Origin: Streptomyces sp. P9-A2
GTDB lineage: Bacteria; Actinomycetota; Actinomycetes; Streptomycetales; Streptomycetaceae
Length of the DNA stretch: 64,000 nt
Assembly (NCBI RefSeq): GCF_036634175.1
Contig: NZ_JAZIFX010000001.1
Location: 4,464,001-4,528,000 of the forward strand
Reading direction: 5' to 3'
The position numbers were made by a program, and so were the translations under genes. The notes beneath the pieces are model-generated. The model had not been told where the DNA came from, ran no database searches, and saw only the letters and a program-made list of their open reading frames with translations. Numbering within the stretch: the first letter of the stretch is position 1; the number at the start of each line of letters is the position of its first letter. This document shows, one piece after another, positions 1 through 7,538 of this stretch.

Positions 1-1
1 G

Positions 2-424
2 GACCTGGTGCGCCAGGCGCTGCGGATGCGGCCGGACCTGCTGGTCGTGGGTGAGGTGCGCGGCCCCGAGGTGGTCCATCTGCTGGCAGCCCTCAACACC
101 GGACACGCAGGCGCCGGGACCGTTCATGCCAATGCCGCCGCGGACGTGCCCGCCCGGCTGGAAGCGCTCGGCACGGCGGCCGGGCTCGACCGTTTCGGGC
201 TGCACAGCCAACTGTCGGCAGCCCTGTCCGTGGTGCTGCACCTCGTCCGTGACCGGGCCGGACGACGGCGGATCGCCGAGGTGCACGTGCTGGAACGGGA
301 CCCGTCGGGGCTGGTGCGGACGGTGCCCGCGCTGCGCTGGGGCCCTGACGCGTTCGTCCCCGAGCGGGGGTGGGATCGGCTGCGGGCACTGCTCCGGAAC
401 ACCGGCGACGGCGGCGGGCCGTGA
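2..424 (+). CDS. TadA/CpaF-like secretion ATPase, C-terminal part (cut by window edge)
   Basis: C-terminal ~140 residues of a type II/IV secretion ATPase of the TadA/CpaF kind, which powers assembly of Flp/Tad pili at the cytoplasmic face of the membrane. Visible are the Walker B-like segment (PDLLVVGEVRGPEVVHLL) and the His-box segment (TGHAGAGTVHANAA) typical of these hexameric ATPases. The P-loop lies upstream, outside the window, so the reading frame is open at the left edge. The genes that follow (two T2SS-F-like membrane proteins, a small pilin and two TadE-like proteins) confirm a Tad locus. In actinobacteria this ATPase is part of the helicase/secretion neighbourhood, where a DEAD-box helicase gene lies at the end of the tad genes, as here. 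Confidence 0.9.
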   Translation, partial: DLVRQALRMRPDLLVVGEVRGPEVVHLLAALNTGHAGAGTVHANAAADVPARLEALGTAAGLDRFGLHSQLSAALSVVLHLVRDRAGRRRIAEVHVLERDPSGLVRTVPALRWGPDAFVPERGWDRLRALLRNTGDGGGP

Positions 425-536
425 GGGGGCGGCTCCTGGAAGGCCGGCTCGCGAAAGAGCGGCCTTTGGGAGATCAGTACATGAACGAGGGGCCGTCGAA
501 CCGGTGGGAGCGGCAGATGCCGAGAGGGGACCGAGG

Positions 537-1412
537 GTGAACGGGACTGCCGGAATGTCGATGGGGACGGCCACGGTGTGCCTCGGGGCCGCCGCCTGGC
601 TGCTGGGCGGCCGACGGGCCGGAGCCCGGCGGGCACGGCTGCTGCTGGCCGGTGGGGGACCGGTCGGGAGCGGGCCGCCGGGATGGCCCGGGGTGATCCG
701 AGTGTGGGGGCGCATCCGGGGGCGGCTGAGCGCCGAATGGTGGGCCCTGGCCACCGGGACGGTACTGGCGCTGCTGGGCACATCGGTGCTGCCGTTCGTC
801 GCGGGCGCGGTGGGGGTGCCGCTGCTGCGGCGGGTGCGGCTGGCCGCTGGGGAGCGCCGGGTCCGTGAGCGCAGGAACGACGCGGTGATCGCGCTGTGCG
901 GGGCCCTCGCCGGGGAGGTGCGCGCGGGGCGGCAGCCGGGTGAGGCGCTGCCACCGGCCGCGCGTGACTCCGGCGGGCTCGGCGACACCCAGGCGGCGGT
1001 GCTGGCGGCCGCACGCTTCGGCGGGGATGTCCCGGACGGGCTCGTGGTGGCGGCGAGGCAGCCGGGCGCCGAAGGGCTTCGCGGGCTCGCGGCATGCTGG
1101 CGGGTCGCCGTGGACCAGGGGGCGGGACTCGCGGCCGGACTCGACCGGCTGGAAGCTGCGCTGCGTGCCGAACGGGACCAGCGGGCCGACCTGCGCGCCC
1201 AGTTGGCCGGCGCCCGCGCCACCGCGGTGATGCTCGCGGGGCTCCCCGTCCTGGGGCTGGGGCTCGGCGCGGCCCTCGGGGCGGACCCCCTGCACATCCT
1301 CCTGCACACCCCGTCGGGGCTCGGCTGCCTCGTGGCCGGCGGGGTCCTGGAAGGGCTGGGGCTGTGGTGGGTGCTGCGGATCATGCGGGGTGCCGAGGAT
1401 GCGACGACATGA
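537..1412 (+). CDS. TadB-like type II secretion F-family membrane protein
   Basis: About 291 residues. It has hydrophobic segments near the N terminus (AATVCLG-type stretch), around residues 75-95 (LALLGTSVLPFVAGAVGV) and at the C terminus, with a hydrophilic helical region between, as in the inner-membrane platform protein TadB of Tad pilus systems. I chose the GTG at 537, preceded by a purine-rich stretch (gagaggggacc); ATG 555 and 561 are alternatives. It ends in a TGA that overlaps the ATG of the next gene (ATGA at 1409-1412), so the two platform proteins are translationally coupled. Sequence conservation in this family is weak, so the call rests on topology and on position between the ATPase and the pilins. 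Confidence 0.8.
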   Translation: MNGTAGMSMGTATVCLGAAAWLLGGRRAGARRARLLLAGGGPVGSGPPGWPGVIRVWGRIRGRLSAEWWALATGTVLALLGTSVLPFVAGAVGVPLLRRVRLAAGERRVRERRNDAVIALCGALAGEVRAGRQPGEALPPAARDSGGLGDTQAAVLAAARFGGDVPDGLVVAARQPGAEGLRGLAACWRVAVDQGAGLAAGLDRLEAALRAERDQRADLRAQLAGARATAVMLAGLPVLGLGLGAALGADPLHILLHTPSGLGCLVAGGVLEGLGLWWVLRIMRGAEDATT

Positions 1413-2197
1413 GCGGTGACGTTTTCCACGGGCTGGGGGTCGTCGTGGGGGTGGCGACGGCACTCGGCTGGCCGGCCTGGTGGCTGCGCCACGCACGGTG
1501 CGAGCGCCGGCTGCGACGACGGCTGGCCGGGACGCTGGCTGTGGAACAGGAGGCGGCCCGGCCACGCCTCACGGTGCCGGAAGGCGCGCGCGGGTGGCTG
1601 CCCCCGGTGGGAGTGGTCTGCGCGGGCTGGGCGCTGGTGGGCGGTCTCGCCGGAGTGCTGGTGGGGCTGGCCGGAGCCGTCGGACTGTGGCGGTGGCGCC
1701 TGCGGCAGACGGCGTCCGGGGCGCACGAGCGGGAACGTGCCGCGGCCCGTGCGGCGCGACAACTCCCCCTTGCCGCCGATCTGCTGGCCGCCTGCATCGC
1801 GGCCGGCGCCGGGCCGGTGCCCGCCGCGCAGGCGGTCGGCGAGGCCCTGGGCGGGCCGGTCGGGGACGCGCTGGCCGGAGGCGCTGCGGAGGTGCGGCTC
1901 GGTGGGGAACCGGGCGCGGCCTGGCGCCGGCTGGCTGCCGTGCCGGGAGCCGCGACCCTGGCCCGGTTGCTGGAACGGGCCGACGTGTCCGGGCTCCCCA
2001 TGGCCGCGCCCGTCGCACGGCTCGCCGCGGAGTCCCGTGCTCGGTGGGCCCGCGCGGCGACGGCACGGGCACGGCGGGCCGCCGTCATGGTCACCGCGCC
2101 GGTGGGTCTGTGCTTCCTGCCCGCCTTCGTCGCGGTCGGCGTGCTGCCCGTGGTGATCGGGCTCGCCGGCGGGGTGCTGGGAGGAGGTGGTCGATGA
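1409..2197 (+). CDS. TadC-like type II secretion F-family membrane protein
   Basis: 262 residues. N-terminal hydrophobic segment, a second pair around residues 70-100, then a helical F-domain-like region (PLAADLLAACIAAGAGPVPA, the usual T2SSF start), and a hydrophobic C terminus. This is the second platform protein expected next to TadB; in actinobacteria both are short, one-domain versions. The ATG at 1409 overlaps the previous stop. The partner pilin starts about 90 bases downstream, and the gap contains a lower-GC stretch and a clear ribosome binding site for it. It most likely acts in the cytoplasmic membrane to move pilin subunits out, driven by the TadA-like ATPase. Confidence 0.82.
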   Translation: MSGDVFHGLGVVVGVATALGWPAWWLRHARCERRLRRRLAGTLAVEQEAARPRLTVPEGARGWLPPVGVVCAGWALVGGLAGVLVGLAGAVGLWRWRLRQTASGAHERERAAARAARQLPLAADLLAACIAAGAGPVPAAQAVGEALGGPVGDALAGGAAEVRLGGEPGAAWRRLAAVPGAATLARLLERADVSGLPMAAPVARLAAESRARWARAATARARRAAVMVTAPVGLCFLPAFVAVGVLPVVIGLAGGVLGGGGR

Positions 2198-2290
2198 CGG
2201 GAGAGAACCGAGAACGGCGGCAGGACAAACAGGCAAACGGACAGACAGTCGAGTGGTTTTTCAACAGAACCTTTCCATAAGGGGGTTGAG

Positions 2291-2500
2291 ATGTATCAGG
2301 TGGTACGGGCGCGGCTGCGTGCCCTGGTGTGCAGGATGCGCGCGGCACGGAAGGACTCCGGAATGGTCACTTCCGAGTACGCCATGGGCATCGTGGCGGC
2401 GGTGGCGTTCGCCGTCGTGCTCTACAAGGTGGTCACGAGCGGCCCGGTCGCCGCGGCGCTGACGAAGATCGTGGAGCAGGCGCTCGATGGCCGGATGTGA
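2291..2500 (+). CDS. Flp/Tad pilin-like protein (DUF4244)
   Basis: 69 residues, the size and layout of an actinobacterial Flp-type pilin. A basic leader ends in DSG, followed by MVTSE, so cleavage after Gly24 would leave a mature protein with Glu at position +5, the hallmark of prepilin peptidase substrates. A 20-residue hydrophobic helix follows (MGIVAAVAFAVVLYKVV). A ribosome binding site (aagggggttg) lies just before ATG 2291. The last bases overlap the start of the following TadE-like gene. It would be the major subunit of the pilus made by the preceding ATPase and platform proteins. Confidence 0.88.
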   Translation: MYQVVRARLRALVCRMRAARKDSGMVTSEYAMGIVAAVAFAVVLYKVVTSGPVAAALTKIVEQALDGRM

Positions 2501-2873
2501 ACGGCGCTCGGACCGTGGCTTCGTGACGGCGGAGTCGGCGATGGTGCTGCCCGTGCTGGTGATGTTCGCGATGGCGTTGGTGTGGGGGCTGTTGGTGGTG
2601 GCGGCGCAGATCCGGTGCGTGGACGCGGCTCGCACCGGGGCCCGCGCGGCGGCCCGGCAGGATTCTCCCGGCGCCGTCGTCGAGGTGGCCCGCCGGGCGG
2701 CGCCGTCCGGCGCGGAGGTCACCGTGCGCCGGGAGGCGACGCAGGTTCGTGTGGTCGTCGTGGCCAGGCCCCCGTTACTGCACGGGCTGCCCTTCGAAGT
2801 ACGGGAGGAGGCGGTGGCGGCCGTGGAGGGAACGGTGGCGGCCGTGGAGGAGACGGCGGGGGCGGACACGTGA
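2487..2873 (+). CDS. TadE-like minor pilin (contains a TTA codon)
   Basis: 128 residues. Short N-terminal leader RSDRG, then FVTAE, again placing Glu at +5 after the predicted cleavage Gly, followed by a long hydrophobic helix (VLPVLVMFAMALVWGLLVVA). This is the TadE-type pseudopilin plan. It overlaps the pilin gene by 14 bases. The leucine at residue 97 is encoded by TTA (2775-2777); in Streptomyces TTA needs the bldA tRNA, which becomes abundant late in development, so translation of this pilin component may be delayed. The C-terminal ~20 residues are a repeat (VAAVEGTVAAVEETA). The stop overlaps the GTG of the next gene. Confidence 0.85.
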   Translation: MAGCERRSDRGFVTAESAMVLPVLVMFAMALVWGLLVVAAQIRCVDAARTGARAAARQDSPGAVVEVARRAAPSGAEVTVRREATQVRVVVVARPPLLHGLPFEVREEAVAAVEGTVAAVEETAGADT

Positions 2874-3805
2874 AGCACGGGATCCGTGACCGGCGGCGAC
2901 GGCAGAGCGGCCGGGTTCGCGGCCGAGGGCATGGGCGTGGGCGTGGGGCCGGTCCGCCGGACCGGGGGCCCGAGCGTCATGCCGGCGGGGAGTGCGGTGG
3001 GACGCGCACCATGCGGGCCGGGCAGGAGGCCGGGCCGGGGCGTGGCCTCCGCCGGGACAGCAGCCGGCACCGGGACGGGGGCAGGCACCCGTCCCGGTGC
3101 CCAGACCGACATCGGTACTCCGGGCAAGGCCCCGACCAGGGCTCCGCGACCGTCTGGAGTGTCGGGGCCATCGCCGTGCTGTGTGTCGTCTTCGGCGTCG
3201 TCCTCACTCTGGGGCAGGCCGTCGTGGTCCGGCACCGGGCGGCCGGCGGTGCGGACCTCGCCGCGCTGGCGGCGGCGGACCGGTGGATGGACGGTGCGGC
3301 GGAGGCCTGTGCGCGGGCCCGCCGGGTGGCCGGGGCGCAGGGTACGCGCCTGGTGCGGTGCACGGTCGAGGGCGAGGTCTCGGACGTGTCGGTGGCCGCG
3401 GGGCGAGGACCGTTCGAGGCGGAGGTCAGGGCGCGGGCGGGGCCGGCCGGTCCGGTGGCGGCCACCGCTGCCGCTCACCCCTGGCCGGCCTCCGCTGTCA
3501 TGCCGTCCGTCCGGCTTGCCTCTGTCCGGTTCGCCTCCGCCACCATGCCGTCCGTCCGGCCTGCCGCCATCTGCTCCGCCTCCGTCACGGTCTCCTTCGC
3601 CGGTGCACCCGCCAGCAGCACCGTGAGGAGCCGTACCGCACCTCGCTTGTGCAGCGGTTCGTTGCCGTTCCCGCACTTGGGGGACTGGATGCAGGACGGG
3701 CAACCGGCCTCGCACTCGCAGGAGGCGATGGCCTGCCGGGTGGCGGTGAGCCAGTCGCCGGCGGTGTGGAAGGCGCGCTCCGCGAAGCCGGCCCCGCCCG
3801 GATGA
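2870..3805 (+). CDS. Rv3654c-family TadE-like protein with unusual N- and C-terminal extensions
   Basis: The core, about residues 95-205, is a TadE-like secreted protein of the helicase/secretion neighbourhood: GSATVW followed by a hydrophobic helix (AIAVLCVVFGVVLTLGQAVV), then RHRAAGGADLAALAAADRW, the usual signature. I take GTG 2870, which overlaps the previous stop (GTGA); ATG 3011 is possible and would remove much of an Arg/Gly-rich leader. After the usual end of the family (FEAEVRARAGPA, near 3450) the frame stays open to 3805 and runs antisense through the last 331 bases of the converging helicase gene. The natural stop therefore seems lost, or the tail is a real lineage-specific extension. 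Core identity is good; the ends are uncertain. Confidence 0.65.
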   Translation: MKHGIRDRRRRQSGRVRGRGHGRGRGAGPPDRGPERHAGGECGGTRTMRAGQEAGPGRGLRRDSSRHRDGGRHPSRCPDRHRYSGQGPDQGSATVWSVGAIAVLCVVFGVVLTLGQAVVVRHRAAGGADLAALAAADRWMDGAAEACARARRVAGAQGTRLVRCTVEGEVSDVSVAAGRGPFEAEVRARAGPAGPVAATAAAHPWPASAVMPSVRLASVRFASATMPSVRPAAICSASVTVSFAGAPASSTVRSRTAPRLCSGSLPFPHLGDWMQDGQPASHSQEAMACRVAVSQSPAVWKARSAKPAPPG

Positions 3806-6045
3806 CCGTCGTAGACGAAGACGGTGGGCAGCAAGGTGTCGGGGTGCAGGGGCACGGAGACCCCGCCGATGTCCCAGCGGTCGCAGGTCGCGAAGAGGGG
3901 CAGCATGCCGATCGACGCGTGCTCGGCGGCGTGCAGGGCACCGCCGAGGATCTCCGGGTTGATCCGGGCCCGGTCCAGCTGGTCCTCGGTGACCGTCCAC
4001 CACACCGCGCGGGTGCGCAGCGTACGGGGCGGCAGGTCGAGTTTGGTCTCGCCCAGTACCTCGCCGGTGATGACACGTCGACGCAGGAAGGAGACCACTT
4101 GGTTGGTGACCTCGACGGAGCCGTAGCACAGGCGGCCGTCGCCCCACGGGATCTCGGTGTCCGTCTCCAGTACGGAGATCGACGTCGTGTCGCGGGCGAC
4201 CGTCGTGTAGGCCGGGGAGGCCTCCTCGACCAGGGCGACGGAGTCCTCCAGGTCGAGGGAACGGACGAGATACGTGCGGCCCTGGTGCAGATGGACCGCG
4301 CCCTCGTGGACGGTCGTGTGCGCGGCGCCGGCGTCCACCGTGCCGAGCAGCCGTCCCGTACCGTCCTCGACGATCTGGACGGGACGGCCGCCCTCCCCGC
4401 GGATGTCGGTCAGGTCGGCGGCCCGTTCCCGACGGGTCCAGTGCCAGGCCCTGGTCCGGCGGCGGAGCAGCTTCGCGGCCTCCAGCTGCGGCAGGAGCTC
4501 CTCGGCGGCGGGTCCGAACAGCTCCAGGTCCTCGTCCGTCAGCGGCAGTTCCTCGGCCGCCGCGCACAGGTGCGGGGCGAGCACATAGGGGTTGTCGGGG
4601 TCGAGGACGGTGGATTCCACGGGCCGGTCGAACAGGGCTTCGGGGTGGTGGACGAGGAAGGTGTCCAGGGGATCGTCGCGGGCGACCATGACGGCGAGGG
4701 CGCCCTGCCCGGACCGTCCCGCACGGCCCGCCTGCTGCCACAGGGAGGCCCGGGTGCCCGGGTAGCCGGCGATCACCACGGCGTCCAGGCCGGAGACGTC
4801 CACACCGAGTTCCAGGGCGTTCGTCGCGGCGAGTCCGAGGAGTTCGCCGGAGTGCAGGGCACGTTCGAGGGCGCGGCGCTCCTCGGGGAGATAGCCGCCC
4901 CGGTAGGCCGCCACCCGCCGGGCCAGCGAGCGGTCGACCTCGGCCAGGCGTTCCTGGGCGATCACCGAGATCAGTTCGGCGCCGCGCCGAGAACGTACGA
5001 AGGTGACCGAGCGGACGCCCTGCAGGGTGAGGTCGGTCAGCAGGTCGGCGGCCTCGGCGGTGGCGGTACGGCGGACGGGGGCGCCCTTCTCGCCGTGCAG
5101 TTCGGTCAGCGGAGGCTCCCAGAGAGCGAACACCAGTTCGCCGCGAGGTGAGGCGTCGTCGGCGACCTCGACCACCGGCAGGCCGGTGAGGCGGCGGGCG
5201 GCGACAGCGGGCTCGGCGGCGGTCGCCGAAGCGAGAAGGAACACGGGCGAGGCGCCGTAGCGGGCACAGAGCCGGCGCAGTCGGCGCAGCACCTGGGCGA
5301 CGTGCGAGCCGAAGACGCCCCGGTAGGTGTGGCACTCGTCGATGACGACGTACTTCAGGGACTTCAGGAAGGAGGACCAGCGGGCGTGGGACGGGAGGAT
5401 GCCCCGATGCAGCATGTCCGGGTTGGTCAGGACGTAGTTGGCGTGCTGGCGGATCCACTCGCGTTCCTCGAACGGAGTGTCGCCGTCGTGGACCGCCGCG
5501 CGCACCGAATGGCCCAGAGGTTGTGAAAGTTCCTTCACAGCACGGCACTGGTCGGCCGCCAGGGCCTTCGTGGGGGCCAGGTAGAGGGCGGTCGCACCGC
5601 GGCCGTTCGGGGCCTCGGAGCCGTCCAGGAGCGCCGACAGGACCGGTGTGAGATATGCCAGGGACTTGCCGGAGGCGGTGCCGGTGGCGACCACGACCGA
5701 TTCGCCGTCCAGGGCGTGCTCGGCGGCGCGTGCCTGGTGGGCCCATGGATGGTCGATGCCCGCGGCCTGCACGGCGGCGAGCACCTCCGCCCGGATCCGG
5801 TCCGGCCAGACGGCATGGCGGCCCTCGCGCGGGGGCAAGTGCTCCGTATGAGTAATGCGCGAAGCCCTGCTCGGCCCGGCGGCGAGCCGGCCGAGGAGCG
5901 CTCCCGGCGAGGGCCGGGGAGCGCTGTCCGTCGGGGACCGATCGGGTCGGAGATTCTTGGCCATCGGCACCGAGTGTGTCACCGGCATGACGGACAATGG
6001 GGCCAAGGCGTCGTGCACGCCTGCCGGTAAGTGATTGAATGCCAT
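3475..6045 (-). CDS. DEAD/DEAH-box helicase with DUF1998 Cys cluster (MrfA/YprA-like)
   Basis: About 856 residues from ATG 6045; ATG 5988 and ATG 5964 are alternatives. Walker A-like ATGTASGKS near residues 120-128, DECH box (VVIDECHTYRG) near 236, helicase C domain with SATN-like AATNALELGVD and QQAGRAGRSGQG, and a C-terminal DUF1998 region with four cysteines (CECEAGCPSCIQSPKCGN). This matches the MrfA/YprA 3'-5' helicases linked to DNA repair, and the actinobacterial tad-associated DECH helicases. If ATG 6045 is right, residue 6 is a TTA leucine codon (6028-6030). The C terminus carries a repeat (GRTDGMVAEANRTEASRTDG) that overlaps the converging TadE-like frame. It is divergent from bldG, with under 80 bases between the start codons. 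Confidence 0.9.
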   Translation of the reverse strand: MAFNHLPAGVHDALAPLSVMPVTHSVPMAKNLRPDRSPTDSAPRPSPGALLGRLAAGPSRASRITHTEHLPPREGRHAVWPDRIRAEVLAAVQAAGIDHPWAHQARAAEHALDGESVVVATGTASGKSLAYLTPVLSALLDGSEAPNGRGATALYLAPTKALAADQCRAVKELSQPLGHSVRAAVHDGDTPFEEREWIRQHANYVLTNPDMLHRGILPSHARWSSFLKSLKYVVIDECHTYRGVFGSHVAQVLRRLRRLCARYGASPVFLLASATAAEPAVAARRLTGLPVVEVADDASPRGELVFALWEPPLTELHGEKGAPVRRTATAEAADLLTDLTLQGVRSVTFVRSRRGAELISVIAQERLAEVDRSLARRVAAYRGGYLPEERRALERALHSGELLGLAATNALELGVDVSGLDAVVIAGYPGTRASLWQQAGRAGRSGQGALAVMVARDDPLDTFLVHHPEALFDRPVESTVLDPDNPYVLAPHLCAAAEELPLTDEDLELFGPAAEELLPQLEAAKLLRRRTRAWHWTRRERAADLTDIRGEGGRPVQIVEDGTGRLLGTVDAGAAHTTVHEGAVHLHQGRTYLVRSLDLEDSVALVEEASPAYTTVARDTTSISVLETDTEIPWGDGRLCYGSVEVTNQVVSFLRRRVITGEVLGETKLDLPPRTLRTRAVWWTVTEDQLDRARINPEILGGALHAAEHASIGMLPLFATCDRWDIGGVSVPLHPDTLLPTVFVYDGHPGGAGFAERAFHTAGDWLTATRQAIASCECEAGCPSCIQSPKCGNGNEPLHKRGAVRLLTVLLAGAPAKETVTEAEQMAAGRTDGMVAEANRTEASRTDGMTAEAGQG

Positions 6046-6124
6046 CGCGGCTGGCGAACCGTCCAGGGGGCTGAGCCGAGATGCCCCAAGGGCGACCGCT
6101 CGATAGCTAGGTGCTGGAGGATCC

Positions 6125-6466
6125 GTGGACCTGTCCCTGTCGACCGAGACCATGGGCGATCGCACGATCGTCAGGGTCGGTGGCGAAATCGACGTATATA
6201 CCGCGCCCAAGCTGCGCGAGCAGCTGGTCGAGCTGGTGAATGACGGCAGTTTCCACCTTGTCGTCGACATGGAGGGTGTGGATTTCCTCGATTCAACCGG
6301 ACTCGGCGTGCTGGTCGGCGGCCTGAAGCGTGTGCGTGCCCATGAGGGCTCGTTGCGCCTGGTCTGCAACCAGGAGCGCATTCTCAAGATCTTCCGCATC
6401 ACCGGCCTCACCAAGGTGTTCCCGATTCACACCTCGGTCGAGGAAGCGGTGGCGGCCACCGACTGA
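6125..6466 (+). CDS. bldG: BldG anti-anti-sigma factor
   Basis: 113 residues, STAS domain. Starts with GTG (VDLSLST...) behind a GGAGG-like site. The phosphorylated serine of this family sits in [11 protein letters not shown] (residue ~58). The sequence is near that of S. coelicolor BldG as I remember it. BldG is needed for aerial mycelium and antibiotic production; unphosphorylated BldG binds anti-sigma factors and frees sigma factors such as the SigH group. The next gene encodes a kinase-like anti-sigma factor, the known partner arrangement. A 9-bp hairpin between the two genes may limit read-through. Confidence 0.96.
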   Translation: MDLSLSTETMGDRTIVRVGGEIDVYTAPKLREQLVELVNDGSFHLVVDMEGVDFLDSTGLGVLVGGLKRVRAHEGSLRLVCNQERILKIFRITGLTKVFPIHTSVEEAVAATD

Positions 6467-6473
6467 TCACCGG

Positions 6474-6495
6474 TCCCGGGCGTCCGCGCCCGGGA
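6474..6495 (+). terminator. hairpin between bldG and the anti-sigma gene
   Basis: Nine-base-pair perfect stem (TCCCGGGCG / CGCCCGGGA) with a TCCG loop, 8 bases after the bldG stop and without a T tract. It could act as a partial terminator or as an RNA-stabilising 3' end, giving more bldG than anti-sigma transcript. Confidence 0.6.
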
Positions 6496-6579
6496 GAGCA
6501 GTGAAGTACGAGGAGGACCGGGCTCTTCGGCGGCCCGGTGCCTCCCCACGGCTACGCCCGAAGTTTGCGAGGGGGATGC

Positions 6580-7005
6580 ATGGCCACCGTTGAGCTCCGC
6601 TTCAGCGCGCTGCCCGAGCATGTCAGGACCGCCCGACTGGTGGCGGCAGCGGTGGCGCGCAGGGCCGGAGTGGACGAGGCGGTCCTCGACGAGGTCCGGC
6701 TCGCCGTCGGTGAGGCGTGCACACGTGCCGTCGGACTGCACCAGAACGGCGGAATCTCGGCCCCTGTGAAGGTGCTGCTGATCGAGGAGGAGAAGCAGTT
6801 CTCCATCGAGGTCGGTGACGAGGCGCCCCACGCGACTCCCGGCGGGCACACGCCCGGAGGCACCGGGGCCGAGATCGAGGAGGACGAAATGGGCCTCGCG
6901 GTCATCAGCGGGCTCGTCGACGATGTCGAGGTCAGTGCCGGGGAACACGGCGGATCGATCCGCATGAGGTGGTCAACCACGCCGCCGACCACCTTCCCCG
7001 TCTGA
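6580..7005 (+). CDS. BldG-partner anti-sigma factor, HATPase domain
   Basis: 141 residues. ATG 6580 follows a strong site (gcgaggggg). It is a GHKL/HATPase_c2 protein of the SpoIIAB/RsbW kind: N box DEVRLAVGEACTRAV (residues ~37-51) and a G-box region EMGLAVISGLVDDVEV near 107-122. Such proteins bind sigma factors and phosphorylate STAS antagonists; here the likely substrate is BldG. The N box carries Glu-Ala-Cys-Thr-Arg-Ala where kinases usually have an Asn for Mg binding, so kinase activity may be weak or absent. A Gly/Pro-rich loop (ATPGGHTPGGTG) replaces part of the ATP lid. Co-transcription with bldG is expected. Confidence 0.88.
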   Translation: MATVELRFSALPEHVRTARLVAAAVARRAGVDEAVLDEVRLAVGEACTRAVGLHQNGGISAPVKVLLIEEEKQFSIEVGDEAPHATPGGHTPGGTGAEIEEDEMGLAVISGLVDDVEVSAGEHGGSIRMRWSTTPPTTFPV

Positions 7006-7107
7006 CTCGGCTGACCGGACGTATCCGACTCACCCGGCTGCACCGGTCTCACCCGGCTGCACCCGAATCGCCTGATTCGCTCGCTTCACCCGAACAGCGA
7101 CTCATGT

Positions 7108-7135
7108 CGAAGGGCCCCACCCGTGGGGCCCTTCG
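7108..7135 (+). terminator. terminator after the bldG operon
   Basis: Perfect inverted repeat CGAAGGGCCCCAC / GTGGGGCCCTTCG with almost no loop (practical stem 11-12 bp), about 100 bases after the anti-sigma stop. No T tract, as is usual in Streptomyces. Confidence 0.8.
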
Positions 7136-7466
7136 GCATGTGCGGGTGTCATCACCCGCGCCTGCAGTGGTTCCTTTGCCGGCCGTCCCCCCCGGCCGTC
7201 TCTCTCCCCGGGCCGGCCCCACCGGGCGGCCCCGGTGGGAGCGGTCCCGGCGCGAGGGGTGCTCGCGGTACCTTTCACCGCGTGAATCCATTCACGATCA
7301 GCCGGATGGCCGAAGAGGTTTTTGTGCGATCACTGAAAGGATCATTGGTCTGATCAGGTGAATGATCCCGTCACATGCCTCAGTGGCATTACGGATTTCT
7401 GTCCCCGGGCCGCCGGGTGATCATCGTGCGAAGAACATGTGCAGCCATTTACATTTAACGCACTCT

Positions 7467-7495
7467 GTTTTGATCAGGTTCCGGGTATCTACAAT
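7467..7495 (+). promoter_or_regulatory. candidate hppA promoter
   Basis: A good -10 element TACAAT at 7490-7495 with GTTTTG 17 bases upstream as a poor -35. It lies 43 bases before the hppA start, and the ribosome binding site AAGGAGG lies between. Inferred from sequence only. Confidence 0.4.
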
Positions 7496-7538
7496 CCCGT
7501 CCACATCTTGAGCTCAGCCCAAGCGTCAAGGAGGACGA

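Larger units (their letters stand above)
7006..7538. other. 533-base intergenic region before hppA
   Basis: No convincing gene. It holds the terminator at 7108-7135, then C/G-rich low-complexity sequence, then from about 7270 an unusually AT-rich stretch for this genome with several GATCA/TGATC palindromes and a small inverted repeat (TGAATCCATTCA near 7281), and finally a candidate hppA promoter. Confidence 0.6.

Noticed and set aside
2261..5746. Open frame of 1161 codons on the minus strand
   Set aside because: Shadow of the helicase and tad genes; Arg/Pro-rich composition with no domain, and GC3 bias fits the other frames.
7123..7361. Small ORFs after the bldG operon
   Set aside because: They begin inside the terminator hairpin and lack a ribosome binding site and coding bias.
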